From positions 202,461,292 to 202,525,291 of the forward strand of contig CM030364.1 of NCBI GenBank assembly GCA_017893485.1: 64,000 nt of DNA, written 5' to 3'. The DNA comes from Hemerocallis citrina (Eukaryota; Streptophyta; Magnoliopsida; Asparagales; Asphodelaceae). Of the stretch, positions 47,038-57,129 are shown piece by piece. Under the pieces are notes generated by a model that saw only the letters and a list, made by a program, of their open reading frames with translations, was not told where the DNA came from and ran no database searches. The translations under genes and the position numbers were made by a program. Each line of letters begins with the position of its first letter. Positions within the stretch are counted from its first letter, which is position 1.

Positions 47038-47877
47038 GTGAAGTTCGGTCCGATCACGGAGGTTGTCTACCTTCGGAAGGAGCTGGACAAAACGAAGCGT
47101 GAGCTCTTGGACAGCCGACAGAGGCGGTTTCTCCTGCTCGACCAGCTGGAGGAGACGAGGGCAGCTCTACGGAGGTACTGTCGCGAGCTGTGGCAACTGC
47201 GGAAGTACCCCCAAGCTCCTTGTCCCGGAGGGGAAGTCGAGCGGCTCCGTGGGGAGCTTACTACCGCCGAGCAGAAGAATGATGACCTTTTGGCCGAGGT
47301 CCAACACTTGGAATTAGCGGAGAAGGAACGCTCGGCGGCAGAAGAGAAACTAACTTCCGAGCTGGAGAAGGCATCGACCGAGCGCAAGAGGCTATCGGCC
47401 GAAGTCGATAGGCTCAGAAGGATGACGATAGATAGGGGGATCGAGGTCACCCACTTTCGACGGCTTGCGACCGATGGCACCACCGTCTCCGGCTCGTCAA
47501 GACCCTCTCGTCCGAAGAAGACGGCGAAGGACGACGTTTTGAGAGACAGAATTATTGAACTGGAGGAAGAGGTCGCGTCGCTCAAGCCTGCGCCGGAGAG
47601 GGCTAACGTCCGCAGCATGTCGTGCACTCGTGAAGAGAGCGAGAGGGGGATTACATTTTACGAACTCGCGACACGCTCGCCTGTGACCAGACGGAGTCCA
47701 GCGGACGCTCAGAGCAGTGCGGCCGTCTCGTTGAGCGGGGCCTTGGTCGGTGCCGCCGTTAGAGCCAGCAGTGAAGGGGGGTCGCGCTTCGTTGGTTTAG
47801 GATCGAGCTCGGAGGGCAGGCCTCGTCGTCCTCGTGTTTCCTTAAACCGAAGCGTTCCCCTTCCGAAGAGGAACTGA
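47038..47877 (+). pseudogene. Antisense gene B: coiled-coil exon
   Basis: A 3' splice site (CTGCTTTTCAG at 47027-47037) opens a frame reading VKFGPITEVVYLRKELDKTK. A heptad-rich coiled coil follows to about 47440 (RLRGELTTAEQKNDDLLAEV, LSAEVDRLRRM), then a second helix (IIELEEEVASL) and a Ser/Arg-rich tail ending at TGA 47875-47877. No stop or frame break within 280 codons. It has no ATG of its own that looks used, so it is probably a downstream or alternative 3' exon of gene A. Function unknown. Confidence 0.6.
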
Positions 47878-48040
47878 CTATGTCGCTTCGTGTCCCTTCT
47901 GATTTGTTGTAAAACGTTGTTGTAGACTTGGTCTTGTTGTATTGTGGAACCATTATGTCTGAATATGATTGGAAAATTCTTCAAGTGTGGTGCCTCGGAA
48001 GTATATTGAAATCTTGTTGTTTGCTTTCCCCTTTTTTCAG

Positions 48041-48472
48041 CTCGAGGCGTCCGATTCATACGCTGATCTGTACGGCTCGGATGATGACTCTGAATCCGAA
48101 GACTCTTCTGGGATGACGGCTTTGAGTCCTAGGAGCGTTGAGCTGGAGTTACGCCGAGCTGAAGGTGAGCGGGCTCACCTTTTGTCCGTCCTCGACCTTC
48201 GGGAAGCCGAGATCCAGCGTCTGGAGAATAGGATCGCCGAGCTGAACCCGGTAGAAGGGGACGAGGACTCGCAAACCGCGTTCAGCAACGCTCTTCGGGT
48301 CAAGTGTATTCGGCACAGCCAGTCGAAGATCATAGCCGAGCGGGATGATTTGCTCTCGGAGATTCGACACTTGCAGACTGTGGTAGCGAAGCTCCGGAAC
48401 GGTGCAGGGGAGCTACCAGCCGAGGAGGACGAACAGTCTGCCGAACAGTCCAGTGAAGATTTTTCCATATGA
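48041..48472 (+). pseudogene. Antisense gene C: coiled-coil 3' exon
   Basis: It follows a strong acceptor (CCCCTTTTTTCAG at 48028-48040). It starts with an acidic region (LEASDSYADLYGSDDDSESE), then the coiled coils VELELRRAEGERAHLLSVLD and REAEIQRLENRIAEL, a polar linker, and IIAERDDLLSEIRHLQTVVA. It stops at TGA 48470-48472, with AATAAA at 48557. Same plan as B (acceptor, coiled coil, stop, T-rich tail), which suggests duplication of a terminal exon. Function unknown. Confidence 0.6.
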
Positions 48473-48556
48473 GGGCTAAGTGTAGTGGGTCGGCGTTGTG
48501 TATTTTGTTTCCAAACACTTTGTAACCATGTGCTTTGTATTGAGGTCTGATTGCTT

Positions 48557-48562
48557 AATAAA
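48557..48562 (+). terminator. Poly(A) signal of the antisense cluster
   Basis: AATAAA 85 bp after the gene C stop, in T-rich sequence. Confidence 0.45.
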
Positions 48563-48599
48563 AAATCTTTTGTTGCTCTGCATATTTGTCTTACTTATA

Positions 48600-49087
48600 A
48601 CTGTGTTGGTCGCGCCGAGGTCCTTGAACCGAGCATGTTATTTCCGTCGGCGAGAGTGTCTGAACCGAACGGGTTCCCATGAGTACGGCATTTTGTCGTT
48701 TAGCGACTCTGACAGGGTACGGCGCGAAATCCTAGGCGGCCCTGTCCCCAAGAAAGCGCCATTTTGTCGTTTAGTGGAGGTGCGAATCTCGAGGCGGCTC
48801 AGTTCCCGAGAAAACGTTATCTTGTCGTTTAGCGCAGGTGGCAAGATCTGAGCCGTCTGATCGAGATCATGCACGAAAGTTGAGGAGAAAGTGCGTTTTC
48901 TCCATTTGCGAGCTCGGGAAGGCACTTGCTCGGTGACCGACCGGGGACGTAGGGCTCCGGTCCTCGGCTTCTGGCCACCCACGCTCGAATTACGTGGCCG
49001 ACCGAAGACAGGGGGTCTCGGCATCGATCCTCTGGAAAAGCTTGAACAGACTGGGAGCCAAGTGCTGGAGCCCGGGACCATCTTTGT
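48600..49087. repeat. Repeated GC-rich modules between antisense cluster and tandem array
   Basis: Carries the same words as 42160-44050 (ATTTTGTCGTTTAG, TTTGCGAGCTCGGGAAGG, CGACCGGGGAC). No gene seen. Confidence 0.7.
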
Positions 49088-49637
49088 AGCTCGACGGTTG
49101 TGGGAGCAATTCCGAACGGCGATCTACCCCTGGCTAGTCCGGAGACGAGCCGAGGAGGTAAAGTCGAGCCGAGTGTTGGACTCCGAACCATCGGTGCAGC
49201 TCGACGGCTGTGGGAGCAATTCCGAACGGCGGTCTACCCCTGGCTAGTCCGGAGACGAGCCGAGGAGGTAAAGTCGAGCCGAGTGTTGGACTCCGAACCA
49301 TCGGTGTAGTTCGACGGCTGTGGGAGTAATTTCGAACGGCGATCTACCCTTGGTTCGTCCGGAGACGAGCCGAGGAGGTAAAGTCGAGCCGAGTGTTGGA
49401 CTCCGAACCATCGGTGTAGTTCAACGGTTGTGGGAGCAATTTCGAACGGCGATCTACCCCTGGTTCGTCCGGGGACGAGCCGAGGAGGTAAAGTCGAGCT
49501 GAGTGTTGGACTCCGAACCGTCGGTGTAGTTCAACGGTTGTGGGAGCAGTTCCGAACGACGTTATTACCCCTGGTTCGTCCGGAGACGTGCCGAGGGGAT
49601 GAGGTCGAGCCGAACGTGGACTCCGAACCATTGGTTG
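49088..49637. repeat. Five tandem 110-bp units in the Tat 3' region
   Basis: Units start at 49088, 49198, 49308, 49418 and 49528, each exactly 110 bp apart (AGCTCGACGGCTGTGGGAGC ... CTCCGAACCATCGGTGT). Units 1-4 are nearly identical; unit 5 is more diverged and the sequence decays after it. They lie just 3' of the pol stop in sense orientation. Short frames inside change phase with each unit, as 110 is not a multiple of three, so they are not coding. Confidence 0.95.
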
Positions 49638-49805
49638 AAATTGCAATTTAAAAAGCAGGTGATAAGAGGGGAGAGAAACATGTGAATTCACAAACACAAT
49701 AGAGCTTTCTTTATTGATAATTGACGGCGAACCGTTTTACATAGTACAATTTATGAAAATAGGTTACAAGTCGGAGGACTGGAATGGCTCGATACTCCGT
49801 GATAC

Positions 49806-51377
49806 TTAGAGTGGTGCCGGAGCGCTTTCTTGGTATTTCAGGAGGTGGTCGGCATTCCAGGTCCTCGGAAGCTCCCTGCCCTCAAGGTCTTCAAGACGAT
49901 ATGTTCCGGGCCGAACTACCTTTGAGATCCTGTACGGCCCTTCCCAATTCGGAGCCAGCTTGCTTTTCTGACTGGGGAAGGATACGGCTAGCTTTCTCAA
50001 GACCAAATCTCCTTGCTCAAGGTTGGCGGGTCGGACCTTTTTGTTGTATGCTAGTTCGACCCTCCTTCGGTAACTCTGCTGCCGAATCGCCGCTCTTTCC
50101 CTCAGTTCATCTATCAGGTCTAAGTCTGCTCTGAGGTCTCTGGCATTCTGTGCTTCGTCATAGGCTGTGAGCCGAGGGGAAGGTACTCCGACCTCGAGAG
50201 GTATCACGGCCTCGGATCCATAGGTGAGATTGAAAGGGGACTCGCCTATGGGGGTCCGCTTGCTCGTGCGGTAGTTCCATAGGACGTTGGGGAGTTGGTC
50301 GACCCATAAGCCCTTGGAACTTTTGTCCAACCTTTTCTTGATGCCTGCGAGGATCTGCCGATTAGCGTTCTCGGCTTGTCCGTTCGACTGAGGGTGGGCG
50401 ACGGACGAGAAGCGCTGTTTGATGGCGAGATCGTCGCACAGAGCTCGGAATGCCGCGCCAGTGAACTGAGTCCCGTTGTCCGTTACGAGGACTCGGGGGA
50501 CGCCGAACCTGCATATGATGCTCTTCCAGAAGAACTGTACCACTTTGTTCTCGGTTATAGTGGCGAGGGGCTCAGCCTCGACCCACTTCGAGAAGTAGTC
50601 GATGGCTACGACTAAGAACTTGAACTGACCCGGAGCCGGAGGGAAGGGTCCTAGTAAATCCATGCCCCACATCGCGAATGGGATGGGACTTGATAAGGAG
50701 GCGAGGTTGGCCTGAGGGAGGCATCTGATGCTGGAGTGTCTTTGACAAGAGCTGTATTGCCGAACGTGTCGCTCGGCGTCTTGAAGGAGGGTCGGCCAGA
50801 AGTACCCATAATTCAAAGCTTTTCGGGCCAAGGACCTAAATCCTGAGTGTGCCCCTCCGATGCCTTCGTGGAGCTCTTGCAGGGCATATTCGGCCTGATC
50901 CGGAGAATGGCACCTCAGGTACGGTCGGCTGTCTATTTGAGAAAAAGAGCGTTTGTATAAGATGCCCTCGATCAAGACATACCGCTCGGCCCGGGTCCTG
51001 ACTCGGCGAGCCTCTTTGGGATCCGAGGGCAGAACTCCATCCCTTAAGAATTCTATCAATGGCTTCATCCAATCATCTTGTAACATGACTGGCAACGACT
51101 CCGCCGAGGCAGGCGTCTCATCTTCGATGCTCGGCTTAGAGAGGACTTCGATCAGCACGGTTTGTTCGAGACCTTGAAGTGAGGACGAGGCCAATTTGGA
51201 GAGGGCATCGGCCTGTGAGTTTTCTTCCCGAGGGACTTGTTCGATGATGGCTTCTTCGAACCGGCTCATGAGGTCCCGAACCTTGGCGAGGTACTTCGCC
51301 ATTCGCTCGTCTCGGGCTTCATATTCGCCCAAGACCTGGTTCACGACTGTGAATCCGGAGGCGCTGGGCTCCAGCAC
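49806..51377 (-). pseudogene. Tat pol: end of second RNase H, integrase
   Basis: This 523-codon open stretch starts in the last helix of the second RNase H (NQVLGEYEARDERM, NSQADALSKLA). The integrase zinc domain follows (HEGIGGAHSGFRSL), in which the expected CxxC reads YSSC. The core keeps all three acidic residues: Asp in MDLLGP (50658-50660), Asp in VTDNGTQF (50478-50480) and Glu in NGQAENANR (50370-50372). The C-terminal fold (GDLVLRKLA, KLAPNWEGPYRI, WNADHLLKYQ) ends at the stop 49806-49808. It would insert the cDNA. There is no chromodomain, as expected for Tat. It is open throughout but cut off from upstream pol by frame breaks. Confidence 0.93.
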
Positions 51378-51759
51378 TTCGGGCGAGTCCGAGCCCGGCG
51401 ATGAGTGCTTCGTACTCCGCCTCGTTGTTCGAGGCCTTGAAGTTCATGCGGATTGCGTACTGGAGGACGAAGTTGTCAGGGCCGTTCAGTATGATGCCGA
51501 CACCGCTTCCTTCGTTACAGGACGATCCGTCCACAAAGACTGTCCAAATGGAGGGTCCATTCGGGACGTGGCCGACCTCAGGGATAGTGGACTCCACGAT
51601 GAAGTCGGCGAGGGCCTGCGCCTTAATTGCCGTCCGAGGCTGATAAGAGATGTCATGCTGACTCAGCTCTATGGACCACTTCATCAACCGACCCGAGGTC
51701 TCAGGTTTGTGGAGTATCAGCTTTAGGGGTTGGTCGGTGAGGACGACGACCGAGTGGGA
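51360..51759 (-). pseudogene. Tat second (archaeal-type) RNase H domain
   Basis: After the TAA at 51760-51762 the same frame continues with WSIELSQHDISYQPRTAIKA, ALADFIVE, then the second RNase H: WTVFVDGSSCNEGSGVGIIL (first Asp) and ASNNEAEYEALIAGL (Glu). At about 51365 the frame breaks where the HSDSQLV-type motif should stand. Roughly ten bases are missing and with them the next catalytic Asp. This domain is the Tat-lineage hallmark and is thought to help remove the polypurine primer. Confidence 0.85.
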
Positions 51760-52728
51760 TTAAAAGTACGGCCGAAGCTTCCTCGCTGCCATGACCAGGG
51801 CGTAGGCCATCTTCTCTATTCTCGGATAGCGGAGCTCGGCGTCCCGAAGCACCTTGCTCATGTAGTAGATGGGCCTTTGGGCCCGTTCCTCCTCTCTCAC
51901 CAAGACCGCACTCAGGGTCTGCTCGGAAGCAGCCAAGTAGATGAAGAGAGTCTCGCCAGGGACCGGTTTGCTGAGCAGAGGGGGGTTCACCAAGTAGGCC
52001 TTCAGCTGGTCGAACGATTCCTGCTGTGGCTGACCCCATTCAAAACCCTTAGCCCCCTTGAGTGCGTTGAAGAAGGGGAGGCACTTTTCTCCCGACTTCG
52101 AGAGGAACCGACCGATAGCGGCGAGCCGACCGGTAAGTTTCTGCACCTCTTTGATGTTCCGAGGCGGGGCCATGTCTAATATGGCCTTAATCTTCTCGGG
52201 ATTAGCTTCGATTCCTCGTTGGCTTACCATGAAGCTGAGGAATTTTCCCGAGGAGACCCCGAATGCACACTTGTTCGGGTTTAGCCGCATGCTGTGCTTT
52301 CTCAACACGCCGAAGGCCTCCTGGAGGTCGGCTACATGATCGGTGCCGTGGATGCTCTTGACGAGCATGTCATCAACGTACACCTCCATGTTTCGGCCGA
52401 TCTGGCTCTGGAAGACCTTGTTGACGAGGCGCTGGTAGGTGGCGCCTGCATTCTTCAAGACGAACGGCATTACCCGGTAGCAGTAGAGGCCTTGGTCGGT
52501 GACGAAGGAGGTCTTCGGAATGTCCGGAGGGAACATTCGAATTTGATTGTACCCCGAGAAGGCATCCATGAAGTTGAGGAGCTCATGGCCCGAGGTGGCG
52601 TCGATAAGGGTGTCGATGTTCGGGAGCGGGAAGGGATCCTTCGGACACGCCTTGTTCAGGTCGGTGAAGTTAATGCATATCCTCCACGAGCCATTGGACT
52701 CTTGACCATTACAACATTCGACAGCCAC
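51760..52728 (-). pseudogene. Tat reverse transcriptase and first RNase H
   Basis: RT palm and thumb with WRICINFTDLNKACPKDPFP, MDAFSGYNQIRM and an intact catalytic YVDD (52369-52380), then KLTGRLAAIGRF. RNase H-like connection follows (LFIYLAASEQTLSAVLV), where the first acidic residue is not obvious, so it is the degenerate first RNase H typical of Tat. The stop TAA at 51760-51762 stands where related proteins have Gln, fitting CAA to TAA. The 5' part of RT is in another frame (52656-53123) with a shift near 52690. Confidence 0.9.
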
Positions 52729-53137
52729 TCGGGGTAATTTACCTCCTGTATGAACTTGGCTTTTAGAAGTTTATCAACCTCCTCCTTAATGGCCTGCTGT
52801 CGCTCGGGAGCGAACTTTCGCCTCTTCTGCTGAACCGGTTTGCACCCCGGTTCGACACTTAGGCGATGGACGAGCAGCTCCTCGGAAATGCCGGGCATGT
52901 CCGCGGCCGACCATGCAAACAGGTCACGATTGTCCCGGATGCATTTAATCAGGTCCGAACACAGTGCGGTCGGTAAGGATTTGCTGATGAGGAATTTCCG
53001 GCTCGGATCCTCGTCCGAGAAGAGCACTTCTTCTAACTCTCGAACGTTGGGCGGGCCTTCGGCTCGGGGATTTCTAGTGTCTCGAGCGAGAGCACTGGTC
53101 CCCCGGTGGAAGTCATGTAGCACTTCCGGGCTGTTTC
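52690..53137 (-). pseudogene. Tat pol segment between protease and RT palm
   Basis: Reads NRDLFAWSAADMPGISEELL and VQQKRRKFAPERQQAIKEEV, DKLLKAKFIQEVNYPEWLSN, the standard entry into Tat RT. It is bounded by frameshifts near 53137 and 52690. Confidence 0.85.
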
Positions 53138-54190
53138 CTAACTTCCCCTGACTTCCCCTACTCCCGACCGAGTGGGGAACTTCATTTTCAAATGGTATGC
53201 CGAGAGGACAGCTTCCAGGGCGGCTAGGCCGGGTCGGGCTAGAATAACATTATATGCTGCCGGGACGTCGACGACCATGAAGTCCATCGGCTCGGTCCGG
53301 GTAGTAGGGGTGCTTCCCGCAGTAACGTCTAGGGTTATCACCCCTTCGACGGTTACCGGGACCCCCGTGAACCCGTGGAGTGTGTAACCGGCCGGCTTGA
53401 GACGGTCTCGGGACAGCTGCAGGCCTCGGAAGGCCGAGAGGAAGAGGATATTGACCGAACTTCCATTGTCTACTAAAATCCTCTGCACCTTGAAGGTGGC
53501 CATGCGGAGGTCGATGACGAGGGCATCGCAGTGTGGGGTTCGGACCCCTTCGAGGTCGGCATCGGAGAAAGACACTGGGACGCCGAGACCTTTTGGGGGA
53601 GGGGCACTGTGGACCGAGTTGACCTCTCGGACGAAGGCCTTCCGGGAGGAATTAGAGGAGCCCCCCATGGGGCCTCCGTGGATCAGGTGCAGAACCCGTT
53701 CCTCCTCGAACTCGGGTGTCTCCTCGTGCCGCTCGGAGAGCTTGTTAGCCCCCCGAGGCGGAGCAGAGTTGCGATCCGTCCGATCGTTAGCCTTCACAAA
53801 TTTGGCCAACTGCCCCCTCCGAATGAGGGCTTCAATCTCATCTCTCAGAGCCCGGCAATCATTCGTGTTGTGGCCGTGGTCTCGGTGGTAACGACACCAC
53901 TTATCTTTGTTCCTCCTCTTCGCTAGGGTGTGCATCCTCGGAGCCGGAGGGATGACCCCCTCCTTCTCCACCTCCATTAGGATAGTAGAGACATTAGTGG
54001 TGAGGGGAGTGAACTTCTCGAACCTGGGGGGAGGGCGGCGCTGACCGCCAATGTCCTTCTGAGCTTTCTTGGACCCCTCTTCCCCCGTCGCCTTCCTCTT
54101 CGACCCTGCGGAGGGCCTTCCGAAGCTCGGAAGGGCTTCAGCCTCCTCTGCTCGGATGTACTTCTCGCATCTCAGGAGGAGGTCGGCGAA
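53138..54190 (-). pseudogene. Tat gag end (zinc knuckle) and protease
   Basis: After a one-base shift near 54190, gag continues (LLLRCEKYIRAEEA) into WCRYHRDHGHNTNDCRAL, the single zinc-knuckle-like C/H motif of this lineage. The protease follows with ILVDNGSSVNILF (catalytic Asp present; DNGSS is usual in Tat). It ends with AAYNVILARPGLAALEAVLS and HLKMKFPT. The frame breaks near 53137. Confidence 0.9.
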
Positions 54191-55518
54191 GTCATGCGGG
54201 GCTTCTTGGCTAGAGATGATCGGAGGTTGGCGTTAAGGACGTTCGACTGGAATGCCACGGTGGCCACAAACTGGTCTAAGGAGGCGATAGACCTGACCTC
54301 TGCGGTGAATCTCTTCACATAGTCCCGCAGCTTCTCTTCCCTTTCCTGCAGCAGGTTCAGTAGGGAAAGACTTGTCTTCTCGGCTCGCCTGCTACTCACG
54401 AAGTGAGTTATGAACAGCGTCTCGAACTGCTCGAATGAGAAGATGGAGGAGGGGGCGAGCCTGGAATACCATTCCCGGGCCGACCCCCTGAGGGTGGCGG
54501 GGAAGGTCCTGCAGAGCACCGCGTCGGAAGCTTGATGGATCAGCATCAGGGTCTTGAAGCTTTCGACGTGATCGACCGGGTCGGATTCCCCTGAGTATGT
54601 TTCAAACTGTGGCGGTTTGAAACTCCTCGGTATGTGGGCCTCCATGATCGACTGTGAGAAGGGGGGTCGGCTGGGACGGAAGGTTCTTGCTCGGGACTCC
54701 TCCTTCCTGTCCATGCGGCCGATCCGCCTTTCCACTTCGTGGATACGGCGGATGAGAGCGTCGTCCCTTCGCTGGTGATCGTATGATCCCCCGGACTCCT
54801 CTTCATAGGAGGGGGAGCGCGGGCTTTGGCGCCGGTAGTCCTGGGATCGGCGAGGACTATATTGCTGCCGCTGGCGGCTGGGAGCCGGGGAAGGACTTCA
54901 GGTTCGGCGGCGAGGACTGGGGTCCCTCGGGGGCGTCGGAGCCCTCTGAGCATTCTGGTCGTTCTGCCGAAGGTTGAGAGCCTGCAGAACGGTCTCCTGA
55001 AATTGGAGGAATTCGGCCCGACTGATAGGCACCTCTCGGTCCCTCAGATGACGCCGATCCCCAGGGGAATGCGGCCTCCTCCTTCGGCGCTCGGGAGACG
55101 CCGCTCGGCCTCTGCGGTCTGGGGACCTTCTGCCGTCTCGGCGACGAGGGGACCGCTCACCCTGACGCCGGCGGGAGGCTCCCTCTCGGGCCCGCCTCTC
55201 GTCAAGGTGGGTGTGGAGGTCGTCGTCCTTCTGGCGGTTCAGGAGGGTGATGCGGAGGTCGGGATGATGAGAAGCCATTGAGTCCGAGGACCCATTATGG
55301 GCCGAACCATGCTCCTGATTGATTGGCTGCTTCTGTTTCCGAGCATTATGGCCAGAAGGGCCATTGTTGGGTTGCTGCTTGGGATGAGGAGGTGGGACCT
55401 GCTGGGCCGGTGAAGGAAGATCAGACTGTGGGATAGGATTGACAGGGACTTCCTCCGTAGGGTCGGCGGTGTTGGCCACACGGTTCGACCCTCTATATCT
55501 GACCTTCTTCGGAGGCAT
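54191..55518 (-). pseudogene. Tat gag
   Basis: ATG at 55516-55518 gives MPPKKVRYRGSNRVANTADP, chosen because it lies 70 bp after the primer site. The N-terminal half is Pro/Arg/Ser-rich (RRRDGRRSPDRRGRAASPE). The only early break is TGA at 54898-54900, fitting CGA to TGA. The retrotransposon gag domain (PF03732 type) spans about 54640-54220: FKPPQFETYSGESDPVDHVE, FPATLRGSAREWYSRLAPSS, LREYVKRF-type helix. Forms the particle capsid. Confidence 0.9.
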
Positions 55519-55564
55519 TGCTGCAGAGGACGACGAGGAAGTAGCTGAGGCTGTTCGTGTGGTG

Positions 55565-55584
55565 TTTCCCACAGACGGTGCCAA
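55565..55584 (-). other. Tat primer binding site region
   Basis: TTGGCACCGTCTGTGGGAA starts two bases after the 5' LTR on the minus strand. This TGGCnCCGTCTGTGGGAA leader is common in Tat-lineage elements. I do not assign the tRNA. Confidence 0.7.
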
Positions 55585-55586
55585 TC

Positions 55587-56173
55587 TGTTACCGCTGATT
55601 TCAGTGTGGGGGTAAACAGATAGAATTGGTGAGTCCGAGAAGAACCTAAACAGTTGACTCAGCCTTCTTGCTCCTGCCGCAACCTGCAAGGAAGTGCGAA
55701 ACACCGGGGTTGATTCCGGCGACGCACCCTCCGACGCTCTTGTCAGTAATCCGAAAAGATTAAGAAAGAGCTTAAGTGATGAAAAGTGATTAACCTGGTC
55801 ATGGAGGCAGAGGGGTCGTATTTATAGTCGCTAGGGGAGTTATTTGAGGGTCTGATTTCCTGTGTAACAGCCGGGAGCAAAATCCTCAGTCTGTTTAGGA
55901 AATCTTTCCTTGATTCCCGGTGAGAGCAAATCAAGGCCATTGATTTGGCCAAATCATGGATCCTGATTTGTCTCTTGTTGGTTTGGGTTCGTTTCGGGTC
56001 GGAACCCGTACCCAATAGGTGTGGATCCATTTGCAGGTTATTGGATCTGCGAGGAGGAGATTCAGTACCCGCTTTGGATCCGCTTGTATGTGAAATTACC
56101 TTTTTACCCCCGAGCATCAAGATTCGTGCCCAATCTGGACGGTTCCGATTTAACCCCATTTTTAGCCATATCA
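55587..56173 (-). repeat. Tat element 5' LTR
   Basis: 587 bp. TATAAATAC on the minus strand at 55818-55826 is the promoter. The TSD GGTAT follows at 56174-56178. Confidence 0.95.
55818..55826 (-). promoter_or_regulatory. TATA box of the Tat 5' LTR
   Basis: TATAAATAC about 0.35 kb into the LTR on the minus strand, driving gag-pol. Confidence 0.55.
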
Positions 56174-57129
56174 GGTATGTATACAATGTTCATATGCATA
56201 TGTGTAAGTGTCCAATGTCAAGTCCTACAACCCAAAATGGGTGTATACACAATCCTCCATATGCTTAGGTTCATTAGTCCAAAATAATAACAACAAGAAC
56301 AACAATTACAACCATCAAAGAGTCAATCTTTATGTTCTCCATTAATTAGTTCTACCCTTTACCTTCATTCATAAGGTTCTTTCTTTTGTCCATACAAATG
56401 TTAGCTCAAGTTGCTAACATAACAACATACCAAAATAAAAAAACAACAACACAACAACACACAAAAAGAACAAGAACAACACAAAACAAAAGAAACAACA
56501 CACACATAAACTTAGAGAAATCCCCACCTTAGTTTCTTATTGGAAGGACTAGCCTATGCAAACCTTCTCCTTCCCCTTAGCTCTTAAGAACTCCTATGGA
56601 AACCTACAATAAAAACTCTCCTATTAGTAGTTCTCTCTTTCTTTTCCTTTCTTTCTTTTTTTTTGTCTTTGTAAAATGAGACAAGAGTGAAGGGAGGGGG
56701 TATTTATAGGATGGAGAGAAGGTGGAGAATGCTAAATCACCAAGGCAATTTTGCAAAAAACCCCTTCCCTAAAAAAAGGGAAGGCCATACCTAGGTGAGG
56801 TGGAGGTATGGTGAAACATGGTGAGGTGGAGGAGAGAGATCTTCTAGAAGAGAACTCTCTTAAACTCGTATGCACACTTAATCCTAGGTTTAACTCCTTC
56901 ATCAAAACCTAACTATCAAATTAGGTTTGTCATGACAAAAGAGAACTATTTTATCCAAAAATACATACCACACAATTTGCACAATGTACTAATTTGGTAC
57001 AATACACATGTGTATGTATATATATATACCGAAAATCTTCGCATAATCCGTATAAAAATAATTTAATTTCGAAAATAATAATAAAATAAATTTATACAAT
57101 GTAAAATCTATTCGGGATATTACATAGAT

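Larger units (their letters stand above)
41169..56173 (-). mobile_element. Tat-lineage Ty3/gypsy retrotransposon, 15 kb, with antisense gene cluster
   Basis: LTRs 41169-41756 and 55587-56173 (588/587 bp, TGTTACCGC...CATATCA on the plus strand) differ at about ten sites by eye. Target duplication GGTAT is perfect (41164-41168 and 56174-56178). Sense-strand order is primer site, gag, protease, RT, RNase H, a second archaeal-type RNase H and integrase. Then comes a 7.5-kb 3' region with 110-bp tandem repeats, a gene cluster on the other strand, repeated motifs, a polypurine tract and the 3' LTR. The extra RNase H before integrase and the long repeat-bearing 3' region are marks of the Tat lineage. 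Frameshifts and stops are few for its size; it is inactive but young. Confidence 0.93.
37165..57124 (-). mobile_element. Solo LTR (4.95 kb without its insert) with TSD TAGAT
   Basis: Ends TGTAACGCCCCG at 37165 and GGGATATTACA at 57124, with perfect TAGAT duplications at 37160-37164 and 57125-57129 in the E3 LTR. On the minus strand it starts TGTAATATCCCG and has TATAAATA near 56701-56708, 0.42 kb in. There is no gag or pol of its own. The bulk of the interval is the Tat element at 41169-56173. The LTR contains unusually many tandem repeats (38321-38536 and about 39250-40900). Group resemblance to the solo LTR at 22939-26139 is seen in the ends and in the GGGATTTGAACCCGCGCC-like block near 37800. 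Confidence 0.85.

Noticed and set aside
49088..49637. CRISPR-like regular array
   Set aside because: The 110-bp units are contiguous with no unique spacers, in a plant retrotransposon; it is a minisatellite.
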